Source: Frateuria aurantia DSM 6220
Lineage (GTDB): Bacteria; Pseudomonadota; Gammaproteobacteria; Xanthomonadales; Rhodanobacteraceae
Assembly: GCF_000242255.2 (NCBI RefSeq)
Contig: NC_017033.1
Coordinates: forward strand, 3,483,110-3,547,109
DNA length: 64,000 nt
Direction: 5' to 3'
In this document: one piece after another, positions 17,800 through 26,614 of the stretch
How the letters are laid out: every line of letters starts with the position of its first letter
Position numbering within the stretch: the stretch's first letter is position 1
Position numbers and translations under genes: made by a program
Notes under the pieces: model-generated
The model's input: the letters and a program-made list of their open reading frames with translations, nothing else
Told to the model about the DNA's origin: nothing
Databases searched by the model: none

Positions 17800-18536
17800 A
17801 TCCAGCGACGGGCATAGGGCTGGTGGTGGCCATGGCCAGCGAGGCGAAACTGCTGACCCGCGATCCGCTGCAACCCGGACAAAGCCGGCTGCTGGCGCCC
17901 GGTGTCCGACTGCTGCTGTCCGGCATGGGCGAGCAGGCCGCCAGGAATGCAGCCCGTCAGCTGGTGGACGAAGGCGTCGAGGCTCTGGCCGTGATCGGCG
18001 TCGCCGGCGGCCTGGATTCCGACTATCCCGCCGGCAGCGTGATCTGCGCCAGTGAAATCTGTACCCCCGGCGGCCAACGTCATCCCACCGACGCCGCCTG
18101 GCGGCAGGCGCTGCACCTGGCCACTCGCGGCCAGTGCCGGGTCGCCCCATTGCTGGGCAGCGCCGTCGCCTTGTCGACGCCCGCCGCCAAACGTGATGCC
18201 GCCCATCGCCATGGCGCGGTGGCCGTGGACATGGAGAGCGGGGCGGTGGCCGCCGTGGCCGCTGCCCATGACAAGCCGCTGCTGGTGCTGCGCACCATCG
18301 CCGATGAGGCGGGGGACATCCTGCCCGAAGCGCTGCAGCGGGCGGTGGATCCGCTGGGCCAGCCACGCCCCTGGCCCATGCTGGCCACCTTGCTGCGCCA
18401 TCCCGGCCTGATCACGGTCCTGCCAGGTCTGGCCCGGCGCATGCGGGCTGCCACCCGCGGCTTGCAGCAGATCATCGCCCAGACCGGTCCCGACCTGGCC
18501 TGGAGCCGCCGCCAGCACGCTCTTCGCGGCGGCTGA
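17796..18536 (+). CDS. hpnG: Hopanoid-associated nucleoside phosphorylase HpnG
   Basis: HpnG removes adenine from adenosylhopane to give (phospho)ribosylhopane, the step after HpnH. The 246-residue product begins with a GTG at 17796 that overlaps the shc stop by four bases. It shows the purine-phosphorylase core AVIGVAGGLDSDYPAGSVI and the ribose/base-contact motif VDMESGAVAAVA (Met146-Glu147), followed by VLRTIADEAGD. The frame extends upstream into shc, but an earlier start would require a large overlap. It is third in the squalene synthase-shc-hpnG block. Confidence 0.9.
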   Translation: MNPATGIGLVVAMASEAKLLTRDPLQPGQSRLLAPGVRLLLSGMGEQAARNAARQLVDEGVEALAVIGVAGGLDSDYPAGSVICASEICTPGGQRHPTDAAWRQALHLATRGQCRVAPLLGSAVALSTPAAKRDAAHRHGAVAVDMESGAVAAVAAAHDKPLLVLRTIADEAGDILPEALQRAVDPLGQPRPWPMLATLLRHPGLITVLPGLARRMRAATRGLQQIIAQTGPDLAWSRRQHALRGG

Positions 18537-18674
18537 AACGATCAGACACGTCCCATATCCGCGCGTATCCTGCGATTTGGGATGCCTGCGCAGCGCGCAT
18601 CGGCTATTGTATGCGGGTTCGGGACATCGATCGTGTCCTCCAATCTCTGCCTGATGTTGTTTCTGGATAGTCTT

Positions 18675-19577
18675 ATGACCGCGTCAACCGCCCTGCCCGA
18701 TTTCGCCAGCAGTGTTCCGGCCTTGCTCAAGCGCCTGGATGCCAGCCTTGATCGCTGGTTGCCTGCTGCCGATACCGATCCGCACCGCCTGCATCAGGCC
18801 ATCCGCTACGCCTGCCGCGGCGGCAAGCGCCTGCGCGCCCTGCTGGTTTACGCCAGCGGCGAAGCGCTCGGCGTACCGCTGGAAAAGCTCGATGCGCCCG
18901 CCTGCGCAGTGGAACTGATCCATGCCTATTCGCTGGTGCATGATGATCTGCCGGGCATGGACAATGACGACCTGCGTCGCGGTCAGCCCACCGTGCATAT
19001 CGCCTATGACGTCGCCACCGCGATCCTGGTCGGTGATGCCTTGCAGACCTTGGCCTTCAACCTGCTGACCGACCCGGCCAATGCGCTGGATGCCCGCCAG
19101 CAGGTCGCCATGATCGCCAGCCTGGCCCATGCCTCCGGTCCGCTGGGCATGGTCGGTGGCCAGGCCGTGGACATGGAATCGGAAGGTGCCAGCCTCAGCC
19201 TGGAACAGCTGGAATCGCTGCATGCCCGCAAGACCGGCGCCCTGATCCGGGTATCCTGCGAACTGGCCGCCATCGCCGGTGCCGCCAGCACTCCGGTGGC
19301 CCAAGCGCTGGCCCGTTACGGCAGCTGCCTGGGTCTGGCCTTCCAGATCCAGGATGACGTACTGGACCAGACAGCCGATACCGCGACCCTGGGCAAGACC
19401 GCCGGCAAGGACCAGGCGCAGCAGAAGTCCACCTTCCCCTCCCTGCTGGGTCTGGACACCGCCCGCCAGCGGGCCTCCGACCTGTTCGATCAGGCCCGCG
19501 AGATCGCCATCGAAATCTCCGGACAACCGGCACCGCTGCTGTGGCTGGCCGACTTTATCCAGAAACGCGATCACTGA
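18675..19577 (+). CDS. ispA: Farnesyl diphosphate synthase
   Basis: It condenses DMAPP with two IPP to give FPP, the precursor of squalene, ubiquinone and undecaprenyl phosphate. The 300-residue protein shows RYACRGGKRLRALLVY, the first Asp-rich motif DDLPGMDNDD from residue 90, the Lys of HARKTGALI, and the second motif DDVLD near 227-231, so the catalytic set is complete. The ATG at 18675 gives the usual length and has a weak GGAT ribosome site. It follows hpnG after 138 bases. An intrinsic terminator lies 28 bases downstream. Confidence 0.94.
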   Translation: MTASTALPDFASSVPALLKRLDASLDRWLPAADTDPHRLHQAIRYACRGGKRLRALLVYASGEALGVPLEKLDAPACAVELIHAYSLVHDDLPGMDNDDLRRGQPTVHIAYDVATAILVGDALQTLAFNLLTDPANALDARQQVAMIASLAHASGPLGMVGGQAVDMESEGASLSLEQLESLHARKTGALIRVSCELAAIAGAASTPVAQALARYGSCLGLAFQIQDDVLDQTADTATLGKTAGKDQAQQKSTFPSLLGLDTARQRASDLFDQAREIAIEISGQPAPLLWLADFIQKRDH

Positions 19578-19604
19578 GCTCACGGCCATGTGACCGTTGT
19601 CTTT

Positions 19605-19633
19605 CGAAAGGCCCGCGCCATGCGGGCCTTTCG
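19605..19633 (+). terminator. Terminator of the ispA/hopanoid block
   Basis: CGAAAGGCCCGC and GCGGGCCTTTCG form a perfect 12-bp stem with a GCCAT loop, 28 bases after the ispA stop. It closes the 14-kb hopanoid locus. Confidence 0.85.
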
Positions 19634-19709
19634 CGTTCAAGACCCTCGATCATCGCGGAATTTCACGGTCCGGCGGAGATGAAACGCTGAAATCGTTGCT
19701 GCAACGCAG

Positions 19710-19725
19710 CGTGATTTGAATCACG
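19710..19725. promoter_or_regulatory. CRP/Clp-like palindrome upstream of the first sugar porin
   Basis: CGTGATTTGAATCACG is a perfect 7+7 inverted repeat that contains GTGA-N6-TCAC, the core of the CRP/Clp consensus TGTGA-N6-TCACA. It sits in the 468-base gap between ispA and the porin at 20046, next to a second small inverted repeat (CGTTGC-T-GCAACG, 19694-19706). The rest of the gap holds the ispA terminator and no open frame I can assign. The site is about 320 bases from the start codon, so a long leader would be needed. Confidence 0.45.
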
Positions 19726-20045
19726 AAAAAGCGGCCATGAGCCGCCCGGCCAGCTTGGACCCTGCGGATCACTTCCATGTAAGTCATGATTCATGCAAGG
19801 GTTTATATCCCTGCGCGGCAAGCCGGCCATCCTTGCTCAGGCACCCTCTCCAGCCATGCGACGGCAAGCGCGGCGTGCTGCTGTGCGTCGTGTGCTGCCG
19901 AAAGTGAAATGTTACGTTTTTGCACGAGAAAACCAGGCTTCAGATGCCTGGTCTCGAGGCATCACGGCGATCAGCCGCGCCCCCCCCATTTCGCCCATTG
20001 CACCGCACGGCTCAGCCCGCCATGTGTCCGAGGAATTTCATTCAC

Positions 20046-21404
20046 ATGAACGTAAAAACGAGATTTCATTCCTGTTGGCTGGCACTGGCGGTCGCCATGG
20101 GAGGTGCTTCCAGCGCTCAGGCCATGCATGCAGGTATTCAGGATGATGATGCCAACGACGTGTCCAACAGCTCGTATTTCGATACCAGTCCCTACCTGCT
20201 CGGTGACTGGGGCGGAGCCCGCACCCGTCTGGCCGACAAAGGCGTCAGCTTCCAGTTCGGCTGGGTCAACGAGGCCGCCAACAACTTCACCGGCGGCAAT
20301 CGCCGTACCGCCCGCAACACCGGGCAGCTGACCTTGGGCACGACTCTGGATCTGGACAAGCTGTGGGGCTGGAAAGGCGGCACCTTCCAATTCACCATGA
20401 CGGACCGCTACGGCCGCAATCTCAATGCCGATGCAGGTCTTGGCAACAACCAGCTGACCCAGGAAGTCTATGGCCGCGGCCAGACCTGGTGGCTGACCCA
20501 GCTGTGGTTCGAACAGGCCTTCTTCAACGGCCGCCTCAGTCTTCGATTGGGCCGCATGCCGGTAGGCAGCGACTATGGCTATGCCGACTGTGATTTCCAG
20601 AACCTCACCTTCTGCGGTTCGCAGACCGGCAATATCGTCGGCAGCTACTGGATGAACTGGCCCGTCAGCCAATGGGCGGCCCGGATCAAGCTCAAGACCA
20701 GCGAAAAGACCTATCTGCAGTTCGCGGCCTATCAGGTCAATCCCCACTATGCCAATGAGAGCTGGGCTCGCCACAACGCCTGGAAAATCAACAATCCGGG
20801 CGGTACCCAGGGCGCACTGATGCCGCTGGAATTTGGCTGGACACCGGCCCTCAACGGTCTCCAGGGCCTGTACAAGTTCGGCATCTACTACAGCAATGCC
20901 GGTGGCAGCGATCTGTATCTGAATCAGGACTACCAGCCGATCGCGATCAATGGCGGCCAGGCCCTGCACCGCAAGGGCAGCTACGGCGGCTATCTGTCGA
21001 TCAAGCAGCAAGTGACCGGCACCGCCGATGGCCAGGGGACCACCTTGTTCCTCAATGCCTCCAAGGCTGATCGCAATACCGCACAAACCGATGCCAAATA
21101 CTCGCTCGGCGTGCAATACAAGGGCATTTTCAGCCGTCCGAACGATGCCGTCGGTTTCGCCATCGGCACGACCCATACCAGCAATTACTATGCAAGCTAT
21201 GCCCGGCTCTACAATGCCACCCACAGCGGTACCCACCTGATCGCCGGCGGCGGCTATGAAAAGGTGGCCGAACTGTATTACCAGTGGTCACCGGTCGCTG
21301 CCGTGCAGATCCGCCCCAATCTGCAATATATCGCCGACCCGGGTGGCAGCAACGAGAACAAGAACATCTTCCTGTTCGGTCTGAAGTCGGTGGTCAACTT
21401 CTAG
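20046..21404 (+). CDS. OprB-type carbohydrate porin, first tandem copy
   Basis: This outer-membrane 16-stranded carbohydrate-selective porin of the OprB family probably lets sugars into the periplasm. The ATG at 20046 has GAGGA about 10 bases upstream and starts a signal peptide (WLALAVAMGGASSAQA, cleavage near residue 26). The 452-residue precursor shows LLGDWGGARTRLADKGVSFQ, YGRGQTWWLTQLWFEQAFF, and ends in GLKSVVNF, an outer-membrane terminal Phe signature. Beta-strand alternation is seen throughout. It is followed by a 30-base palindrome and then a close paralogue. A CRP-like site is upstream. The sugar is unknown; the MFS sugar porters at 57-60 kb could be functional partners. Confidence 0.9.
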   Translation: MNVKTRFHSCWLALAVAMGGASSAQAMHAGIQDDDANDVSNSSYFDTSPYLLGDWGGARTRLADKGVSFQFGWVNEAANNFTGGNRRTARNTGQLTLGTTLDLDKLWGWKGGTFQFTMTDRYGRNLNADAGLGNNQLTQEVYGRGQTWWLTQLWFEQAFFNGRLSLRLGRMPVGSDYGYADCDFQNLTFCGSQTGNIVGSYWMNWPVSQWAARIKLKTSEKTYLQFAAYQVNPHYANESWARHNAWKINNPGGTQGALMPLEFGWTPALNGLQGLYKFGIYYSNAGGSDLYLNQDYQPIAINGGQALHRKGSYGGYLSIKQQVTGTADGQGTTLFLNASKADRNTAQTDAKYSLGVQYKGIFSRPNDAVGFAIGTTHTSNYYASYARLYNATHSGTHLIAGGGYEKVAELYYQWSPVAAVQIRPNLQYIADPGGSNENKNIFLFGLKSVVNF

Positions 21405-21435
21405 ACAGAACCGCTGCCGCCGATCTGATCCCACA

Positions 21436-21465
21436 GCCACGGCCGCCCTGCAGGGCGGCCGTGGC
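21436..21465 (+). terminator. 30-base perfect palindrome after the first porin gene
   Basis: The arms GCCACGGCCGCCC and GGGCGGCCGTGGC flank a TGCA centre, giving a perfect palindrome 31 bases after the porin stop. There is no T tract. The rest of the 516-base gap (21405-21920) contains no gene I can assign; only short unrecognised reading frames are present. Confidence 0.75.
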
Positions 21466-21926
21466 CCGTTGCGGGCCTGCCTGCCGACGGAGCCCGGTCC
21501 CAGAACAAGGCGAGTCGCACCCACCGGCACGACAGCAGGCTGTCCAGCGCCGTCCCGCCCTCTTTCACGGCCGTCAGCATCGCGCAGACGCCACATCCGT
21601 CCGGTGCCGGCAGGCGTGCGGACCGTCCGGGACTCACCGATCAGTCACAGTCATTCTGGCAGCGTCAGCTTGCTGGGCGCGACCGCTTGAGGTCGATGTT
21701 CGACAAGGCTGCAGGGCAGTACCCGCAGCATCACCGGGGCATCCACAGGCAAGGCATTGCGATGGGCATGCCACTGCCATCCCGACCCGGCCAGACCCAT
21801 GCCCGGAACGGGCTGACCCCATCCACCCTGCCTGCCCGCCAGCCTCGCTCTCTGGCGACGACGCCGGCGACGGAAGCCGGTCACCCGGCCACGGGCCCTT
21901 GCCGCCATCACCGGAGCGGAATGCCC

Positions 21927-23273
21927 ATGCCCAGCGCTGCCCGTTGTCGTCGCTTCGTCCTCGCTCTGATCCTGGCCGGCACCCTGCCGGCAGGCGCCCT
22001 CGCCACCCAGATCAACTCACCCCAGACCGGCCTGCTGTCGGATGCCGACGGAGGCCGCCTGTATCTTGCCGGCGACTGGAACGGCGCCCGCCATCGCCTG
22101 GCGGACAAAGGTGTGCAATTCCAGTTCAACCTGGTCAATGAGCCGGCCTACAACTTCACGGGTGGCGACCGGCATACCGGCAGCAACAGCGGCCAGCTCG
22201 GGCTGGGTGCCAGTCTAGACCTCGAACGACTGGTGGCCTGGCCGGGGGCGCAGTTCCAGATCACCGTCACCGAACGCTACGGACGTGACCTGGTCCAGGC
22301 TGCCCACCTCGGCTATGGCTCGCTTCCGCAGGAGATCTACGGCCGCGGCCAGACCTGGTGGCTGACCCAGTTCTGGCTGGAACAAGCCTTCTGGCATGGC
22401 CGTCTGAGCCTGCGCATCGGGCGGATGCCGGTCAACGCCGATTTCGGTTTCAACGAGTGCACCTTCATGAACCTGACTTTCTGCAGCTCGACCATCGGCA
22501 ACATGATCTACATGCTGTGGCTGGACTGGCCGATCAGCCAGTGGGCGGCCCGCATCAAGTGGCGTACCGGCACCGACACCTATCTGGAAGTCGCCGGCTA
22601 CCAGGTCAACCCCGCATATGCCGATGAACACTGGCAGCGCCGCCATGCCTGGCGGCTGAACAATCCGGGCGGCACCCAGGGCGCTCTGCTGCCGCTGGAA
22701 TTCGGCTGGACGCCTCGCCTCGGCGGACGCCGGGGCGAATACAAGTTCGGCGTGTATTACAGCAATGCCGGTGGTCCGGATCTGTTCCTGAACCGGGATC
22801 ACCTCCCTCTGGCGATCGAGGGGGGACCGGCCTTGCACCGCCATGGCAATTACGGCGGCTATCTGTCATTCAAGCAGCCGATCAGCGGCCATGTCGAAGG
22901 TCAGGGCGCATCGATTTTCCTGAATCTGGGCCGGTCCGACCGCCACACCGCCCAGCTCGATGGTCAATATCTGCTGGGCCTGCTTTACAACGGCATCGGC
23001 CGGCGCCACAACGACTGCATCGGCCTTGGCATCGGCGCCACCCACAGCAGCACCTACTACGCACGGTATGCCCGTCTCTACAACCGCAACCATCCCGGTC
23101 AGCCACTGAGCTACGGCTCGGGCTATGAAAAAACGGTGGAGATCTATTATCAGTGGGTCCCCGTACCGGCCATCGTGATACGTCCGGACCTGCAGTATCT
23201 GGATGATCCCGGCGGCAGCCATGCCTACCGCAACGTCTGGCTGGCCGGTCTCAAGACCATCATCAACTTCTAG
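21927..23273 (+). CDS. OprB-type carbohydrate porin, second tandem copy
   Basis: This is a paralogue of the preceding porin: the same LAGDWNGARHRLADKGVQFQ, YGRGQTWWLTQFWLEQAFW, LNNPGGTQGALLPLEFGWTP and C-terminal GLKTIINF landmarks are in the same order. The start ATG at 21927 (or 21921) follows GGAGCGGA and opens a signal peptide FVLALILAGTLPAGALA. An upstream in-frame extension to 21687 is Arg/Pro-rich and not signal-like, so it is rejected. The mature protein is about the same length as the first copy. Distinct loop residues (for example GYGSLPQEIYG against GNNQLTQEVYG) suggest an older duplication and possibly different sugar preference. Confidence 0.9.
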   Translation: MPSAARCRRFVLALILAGTLPAGALATQINSPQTGLLSDADGGRLYLAGDWNGARHRLADKGVQFQFNLVNEPAYNFTGGDRHTGSNSGQLGLGASLDLERLVAWPGAQFQITVTERYGRDLVQAAHLGYGSLPQEIYGRGQTWWLTQFWLEQAFWHGRLSLRIGRMPVNADFGFNECTFMNLTFCSSTIGNMIYMLWLDWPISQWAARIKWRTGTDTYLEVAGYQVNPAYADEHWQRRHAWRLNNPGGTQGALLPLEFGWTPRLGGRRGEYKFGVYYSNAGGPDLFLNRDHLPLAIEGGPALHRHGNYGGYLSFKQPISGHVEGQGASIFLNLGRSDRHTAQLDGQYLLGLLYNGIGRRHNDCIGLGIGATHSSTYYARYARLYNRNHPGQPLSYGSGYEKTVEIYYQWVPVPAIVIRPDLQYLDDPGGSHAYRNVWLAGLKTIINF

Positions 23274-23394
23274 GCCGCGGAAACAAGGACTCACGGCTTG
23301 TCGCCGAGGGGACCTGCTCCTCTGCCGGCCCCTTGCCGAGTCTCCAGACAAAGCTCCCGGATGCACGGTCCCGGCAGGCCCCGGAGCTGCTGCC

Positions 23395-24990
23395 TCAGGC
23401 CGCCTGCGCCGACACCGGGCCCGTGTCTTGCGAAGATGCCACCGAGCTGCGGATCAGATAGTCGAAGGCAGCCAGCGAAGCCTTGGCACCCTCACCCATG
23501 GCAATCACGATCTGCTTGAAAGGCACCGTGGTGGCATCGCCGGCGGCAAAGACCCCCGGCATCGAGGTCTGGCCCCGATCATCAACGATGATCTCGCCGC
23601 GCGGGCTGAGCTCGATCACGCCCTGCAGCCACTCGGTATTCGGCACCAGCCCGATCTGCACGAAGATGCCTTCCAGCGCCAGCGAGTGAAGTTCGCCAGT
23701 GCCGCGATCCTTCCAGGCCAGACCGGTGACCCGGCTGCCATCACCGATGACCTCGGTGGTCTGGGCCGACATCAGGACCTTGACGTTGGGCAGGCTCTGC
23801 AGTTTCTTCTGCAATACCGCATCGGCACGCAGCTGGTCACCGAACTCGATCAGAGTCACCTCGGCGACGATGCCCGCAAGATCAATGGCCGCTTCGACGC
23901 CCGAATTGCCACCACCAATCACCGCCACTCGCTTGCCCCTGAACAGCGGGCCATCGCAATGCGGGCAATAGGCCACGCCCTTGTTGCGGTACTGATCTTC
24001 GCCCGGCACATTCATCTGCCGCCAGCGGGCACCCGTGGAAATCACCACCGAACGGGCCTTCAGGCTGGCGCCGTTGGCCAGACCGACTTCGATCTCGCCG
24101 CCCTGGCGGCTGAGCGAAACGGCCCGCTGCAGGTTCATGATGTCCACCTCATAGCTCTTGACGTGCTCTTCCAGCGCGCTGCCGAGCTTGGGGCCTTCGG
24201 TTTCCTGCACCGAAATGAAATTCTCGATCGCCATGGTATCCAGTACCTGGCCACCGAAACGCTCGGCGACCACACCGGTACGGATGCCCTTGCGGGCCGC
24301 GTAGATGGCGGCGGAAGCACCGGCCGGGCCACCGCCGACCATCAGCATGTCAAAGCGATCCTTGGCCGCCAGCCGGGCGGCATCGCGCTTGTCCGCGCCA
24401 CTGTCCAGCTTGCTGACGATCTCCTCGACCCCCATCCGGCCCTGTCCGAAGACCTGGCCGTTCAGATAAACCGTGGGTACCGACATGATCTGGCGCGCCT
24501 CGACCTGCTCCGGGAACAGTGCGCCGTCAATGGCGGTATGGCTGATGGCCGGATTGAGCACCGACATCAGATTCAGGGCCTGCACCACATCCGGGCAGTT
24601 CTGGCAGCTCAGCGAAAAATAAGTCTCGAAACTGAGCGGGCCGGGCAGTTCCCTGATCTGCTCGATGACATCCATGCCAAGCCTGGACGGATGGCCACCG
24701 ACCTGCAGCAGTGCCAGCACCAGTGAGGTGAATTCATGGCCCAGCGGGATCCCGGCGAAGCGGACACCGCTGACCTGGCCGGGATTGTTGATCGCGAAGG
24801 AAGGCACCGGCGCACCGGCTTCGATTTCCTCGCGCAACGTGATCTTTTCGCTCAGACCGGCGATCTCGCCAAGGAGCTCGCGCAGCTCGACCGACTTAGC
24901 AGCTGCATCAAGGGACGCGACGATCTCGATCGGCTGCGTGACCTTTTCCAGGTAGGTCTTCAACTGGGTTTTGAGAGTGCTGTCCAACAT
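23395..24990 (-). CDS. ahpF: Alkyl hydroperoxide reductase subunit F
   Basis: AhpF is an NADH-dependent flavoprotein disulfide reductase that recycles AhpC. The 531-residue product has two N-terminal thioredoxin-like folds with the active pair in SCQNCPD (near residue 130). Then comes a thioredoxin-reductase-like region with [18 protein letters not shown], the redox pair CPHCDG, and [15 protein letters not shown]. The ATG at 24990 has GGAG about six bases before it. The longer frame upstream is unrelated. It lies 128 bases downstream of ahpC behind a strong hairpin, so its expression is probably by partial read-through. Confidence 0.97.
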   Translation of the reverse strand: MLDSTLKTQLKTYLEKVTQPIEIVASLDAAAKSVELRELLGEIAGLSEKITLREEIEAGAPVPSFAINNPGQVSGVRFAGIPLGHEFTSLVLALLQVGGHPSRLGMDVIEQIRELPGPLSFETYFSLSCQNCPDVVQALNLMSVLNPAISHTAIDGALFPEQVEARQIMSVPTVYLNGQVFGQGRMGVEEIVSKLDSGADKRDAARLAAKDRFDMLMVGGGPAGASAAIYAARKGIRTGVVAERFGGQVLDTMAIENFISVQETEGPKLGSALEEHVKSYEVDIMNLQRAVSLSRQGGEIEVGLANGASLKARSVVISTGARWRQMNVPGEDQYRNKGVAYCPHCDGPLFRGKRVAVIGGGNSGVEAAIDLAGIVAEVTLIEFGDQLRADAVLQKKLQSLPNVKVLMSAQTTEVIGDGSRVTGLAWKDRGTGELHSLALEGIFVQIGLVPNTEWLQGVIELSPRGEIIVDDRGQTSMPGVFAAGDATTVPFKQIVIAMGEGAKASLAAFDYLIRSSVASSQDTGPVSAQAA

Positions 24991-25079
24991 GATGTGCTCC
25001 AGGGGCTTGACGCTGAATTTTGGCCGAACGCGCCCTGCGGACGGGCAGGCCGGCACCGCGAAAGCGTGATCAGTGAGGT

Positions 25080-25108
25080 GCATCCGGCGCCGGAACGGCG
25101 CCGGATGC
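25080..25108 (-). terminator. Hairpin between ahpC and ahpF
   Basis: GCATCCGGCGCCG and CGGCGCCGGATGC form a perfect 13-bp stem around GAA, 10 bases after the ahpC stop and 89 bases before ahpF. It probably ends most ahpC transcripts and sets the AhpC:AhpF ratio. No T run follows on the minus strand. Confidence 0.75.
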
Positions 25109-25118
25109 GGGTCGGGCT

Positions 25119-25682
25119 TCAGATCTTGCCGACCAGGTCCAGCGAAGGTGCGAGGGTCTTCTCGCCTTCCTTCCACTTGGCAGGGCAGACTTCACCCGGG
25201 TGGCTGGCGACATACTGGGCCGCCTTGACCTTGCGCAGCAGTTCCGACGCGTCGCGGCCGATGCCGTTGTCGTGGATCTCGTACAGCTTGATCTCGCCTT
25301 CCGGATTGACCAGGAAGGTGCCGCGCAGAGCGATGCCTTCTTCGGCGATCAGCACTTCGAAGTTGTTCGACAGCACGTGGGTCGGATCGCCGACCAGCGG
25401 ATACTTGACCTTGCCGATGGCCGGCGAGGTGTCGTGCCAGGCCTTGTGGGCGAAATGGGTGTCGGTGGACACGCCGTAGACTTCCACACCCAGCTTCTTG
25501 AACTCTTCGTAATGATCGGCCAGGTCTTCCAGCTCGGTCGGGCAGACGAAGGTGAAGTCAGCCGGATAGAACACGAAGACCGACCACTTGCCCTTCAGAT
25601 CGGCATCCGAGATGTCGACGAAGTTGCCATCGACGAAGGCGGTCGCCTTGAACGGCTTCAGTTGGGTATTGATCAGGGACAT
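25119..25682 (-). CDS. ahpC: Alkyl hydroperoxide reductase subunit C (2-Cys peroxiredoxin)
   Basis: AhpC reduces hydrogen peroxide and organic peroxides. The 187-residue protein has the peroxidatic Cys in [17 protein letters not shown] and the resolving Cys in [17 protein letters not shown]. The C-terminal extension with GG(L/V)FG- and YF-type sensitivity motifs cannot be judged fully by eye. AAGGA lies about seven bases before the ATG. An 18-bp perfect palindrome lies about 85 bases upstream, a plausible operator. It forms a functional pair with ahpF. Confidence 0.98.
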   Translation of the reverse strand: MSLINTQLKPFKATAFVDGNFVDISDADLKGKWSVFVFYPADFTFVCPTELEDLADHYEEFKKLGVEVYGVSTDTHFAHKAWHDTSPAIGKVKYPLVGDPTHVLSNNFEVLIAEEGIALRGTFLVNPEGEIKLYEIHDNGIGRDASELLRKVKAAQYVASHPGEVCPAKWKEGEKTLAPSLDLVGKI

Positions 25683-25767
25683 GGCTGTTTCCTTATCCGT
25701 TGGGGAGAGGTGAGAACGAGATCGATGGTAGGCGAAGCTACCACCTTGAACAAATTGATTGATTGCA

Positions 25768-25785
25768 TGATATCAATTGATATCA
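25768..25785. promoter_or_regulatory. 18-bp perfect palindrome upstream of ahpC
   Basis: TGATATCAATTGATATCA equals its own reverse complement. It is in an unusually AT-rich patch (about 25735-25800) of an otherwise GC-rich window, 86 bases upstream of the ahpC ATG. Neighbouring GATA/TATC repeats resemble parts of an OxyR site but do not match its ATAG-N7-CTAT spacing well. It is a candidate operator for the peroxide response, regulator unknown. Confidence 0.55.
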
Positions 25786-25929
25786 CCTATCAAACACAGC
25801 AGTCAGACCCTATGTCATCGCAGCGATGCCGCGACAGGCCATGCGCGACTTCTGCCCGGCCACGATACCGCAAGCCTGCGCCCAGACCCTAGCGGATGCC
25901 ACAAGCACCCGGCCATCCTGACGCAGGCC

Positions 25930-26170
25930 TGCCCGCCATCATTCTGGAAGCGGCCTGTGACCTTGGGCCGAACGATGCCACCATCACCACCATCAATGCA
26001 CTGGGCAGAGTCTGGCCGGGTTCGTCGCCCCCTGGGCCGTGGCCTGCTGCGCGACAAGGCCGGCGACCATCACCCCGGGCCTGCTGTTGCTGGCCGTGGT
26101 GGTCCTGGCCGGCGGGGTTTTCGCCGCGATTCATGGCCGCCGCCAGCGGTTGGGCGAGGTTCGCCCCTGA
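25930..26170 (+). pseudogene. Relic of an MFS-transporter C-terminus, frameshifted
   Basis: Three reading frames in succession give pieces that read like the last two helices of a major facilitator permease. They are FWKRPVTLGR (25942-25971), NDATITTINALG (25971-26006), GQSLAGFVAPWAV (26003-26041), GLLRDKAGDHHPG (26041-26079), and PGLLLLAVVVLAGGVFAAI then HGRRQRLGEVRP ending at TGA 26168-26170. Read together they match the common pattern INALGxLAGFVxPxxVGxxxDxxG followed by a final hydrophobic helix. No single frame encodes it and no upstream portion remains. It faces rbsD tail to tail. This is inference from motif reading only. Confidence 0.5.
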
Positions 26171-26215
26171 CGGCCTCGACATCACCGCCCGCCGTCAGGC
26201 GGACAACCGTCGTGC

Positions 26216-26614
26216 TCAGAAATTGACGCCAGCATGCAGAATGACGTTGGCATAGGGGCTGCATTCACCCGTGCGTATCACGGCACGTGCCTGACGACTG
26301 GCATGCTTGAGTTCCTCGTGACTGCACAGGCTTCGCGTGATCTGCGTGCCGCTGGCGGCGAGCAGATGCGCCCAGATGGCCGGATTGAGCCGTTCGGTCT
26401 CCCGCGCCACGGTCAAGCGCTCGGTCACCAGCTCGACCAGCACCGCATCCAGCACGGTAACGAAATCCGGCACCCCCCTGACCAGGGCCAGATCGATGCA
26501 GAGCACCTCCGGTGCCACCGGCAGGCCGGCATCGGCGATCACCAAGGTATCGGTATGCCCGAGCCCGGCGATCAGGCCGCTGAGCTGGGCATGCAGCAGA
26601 CCCGAGGGCCTCAT
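26216..26614 (-). CDS. rbsD: D-ribose pyranase
   Basis: RbsD interconverts the pyranose and furanose forms of D-ribose so that ribokinase can use it. The 132-residue protein has the family's LGHTDTLVIADAGLPV (catalytic His near residue 19), and the C-terminal GECSPYANVILHAGVNF, whose Tyr-Ala-Asn tract binds sugar. Its ATG overlaps the rbsK stop by four bases (ATGA), so it is translationally coupled to rbsK. No ribose ABC transporter or RbsR regulator gene is in the window. Confidence 0.93.
   Translation of the reverse strand: MRPSGLLHAQLSGLIAGLGHTDTLVIADAGLPVAPEVLCIDLALVRGVPDFVTVLDAVLVELVTERLTVARETERLNPAIWAHLLAASGTQITRSLCSHEELKHASRQARAVIRTGECSPYANVILHAGVNF

Noticed and set aside
15760-18366. 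Very long open frame (868 codons) on the minus strand opposite shc and hpnG
   Set aside because: The plus strand encodes unmistakable squalene-hopene cyclase and HpnG. The antisense frame is Gly/Ala/Arg-rich without domains, as expected from codon bias in GC-rich DNA.
21651-21911. 86-codon minus-strand frame between the two porin genes
   Set aside because: Arg-rich start, no recognised domain and no ribosome site; probably chance.
25896-26255. 119-codon plus-strand frame between ahpC and rbsD
   Set aside because: Only a dozen of its residues fit a transporter pattern. The similarity moves between frames, so it is treated as part of a pseudogene, not as a gene.
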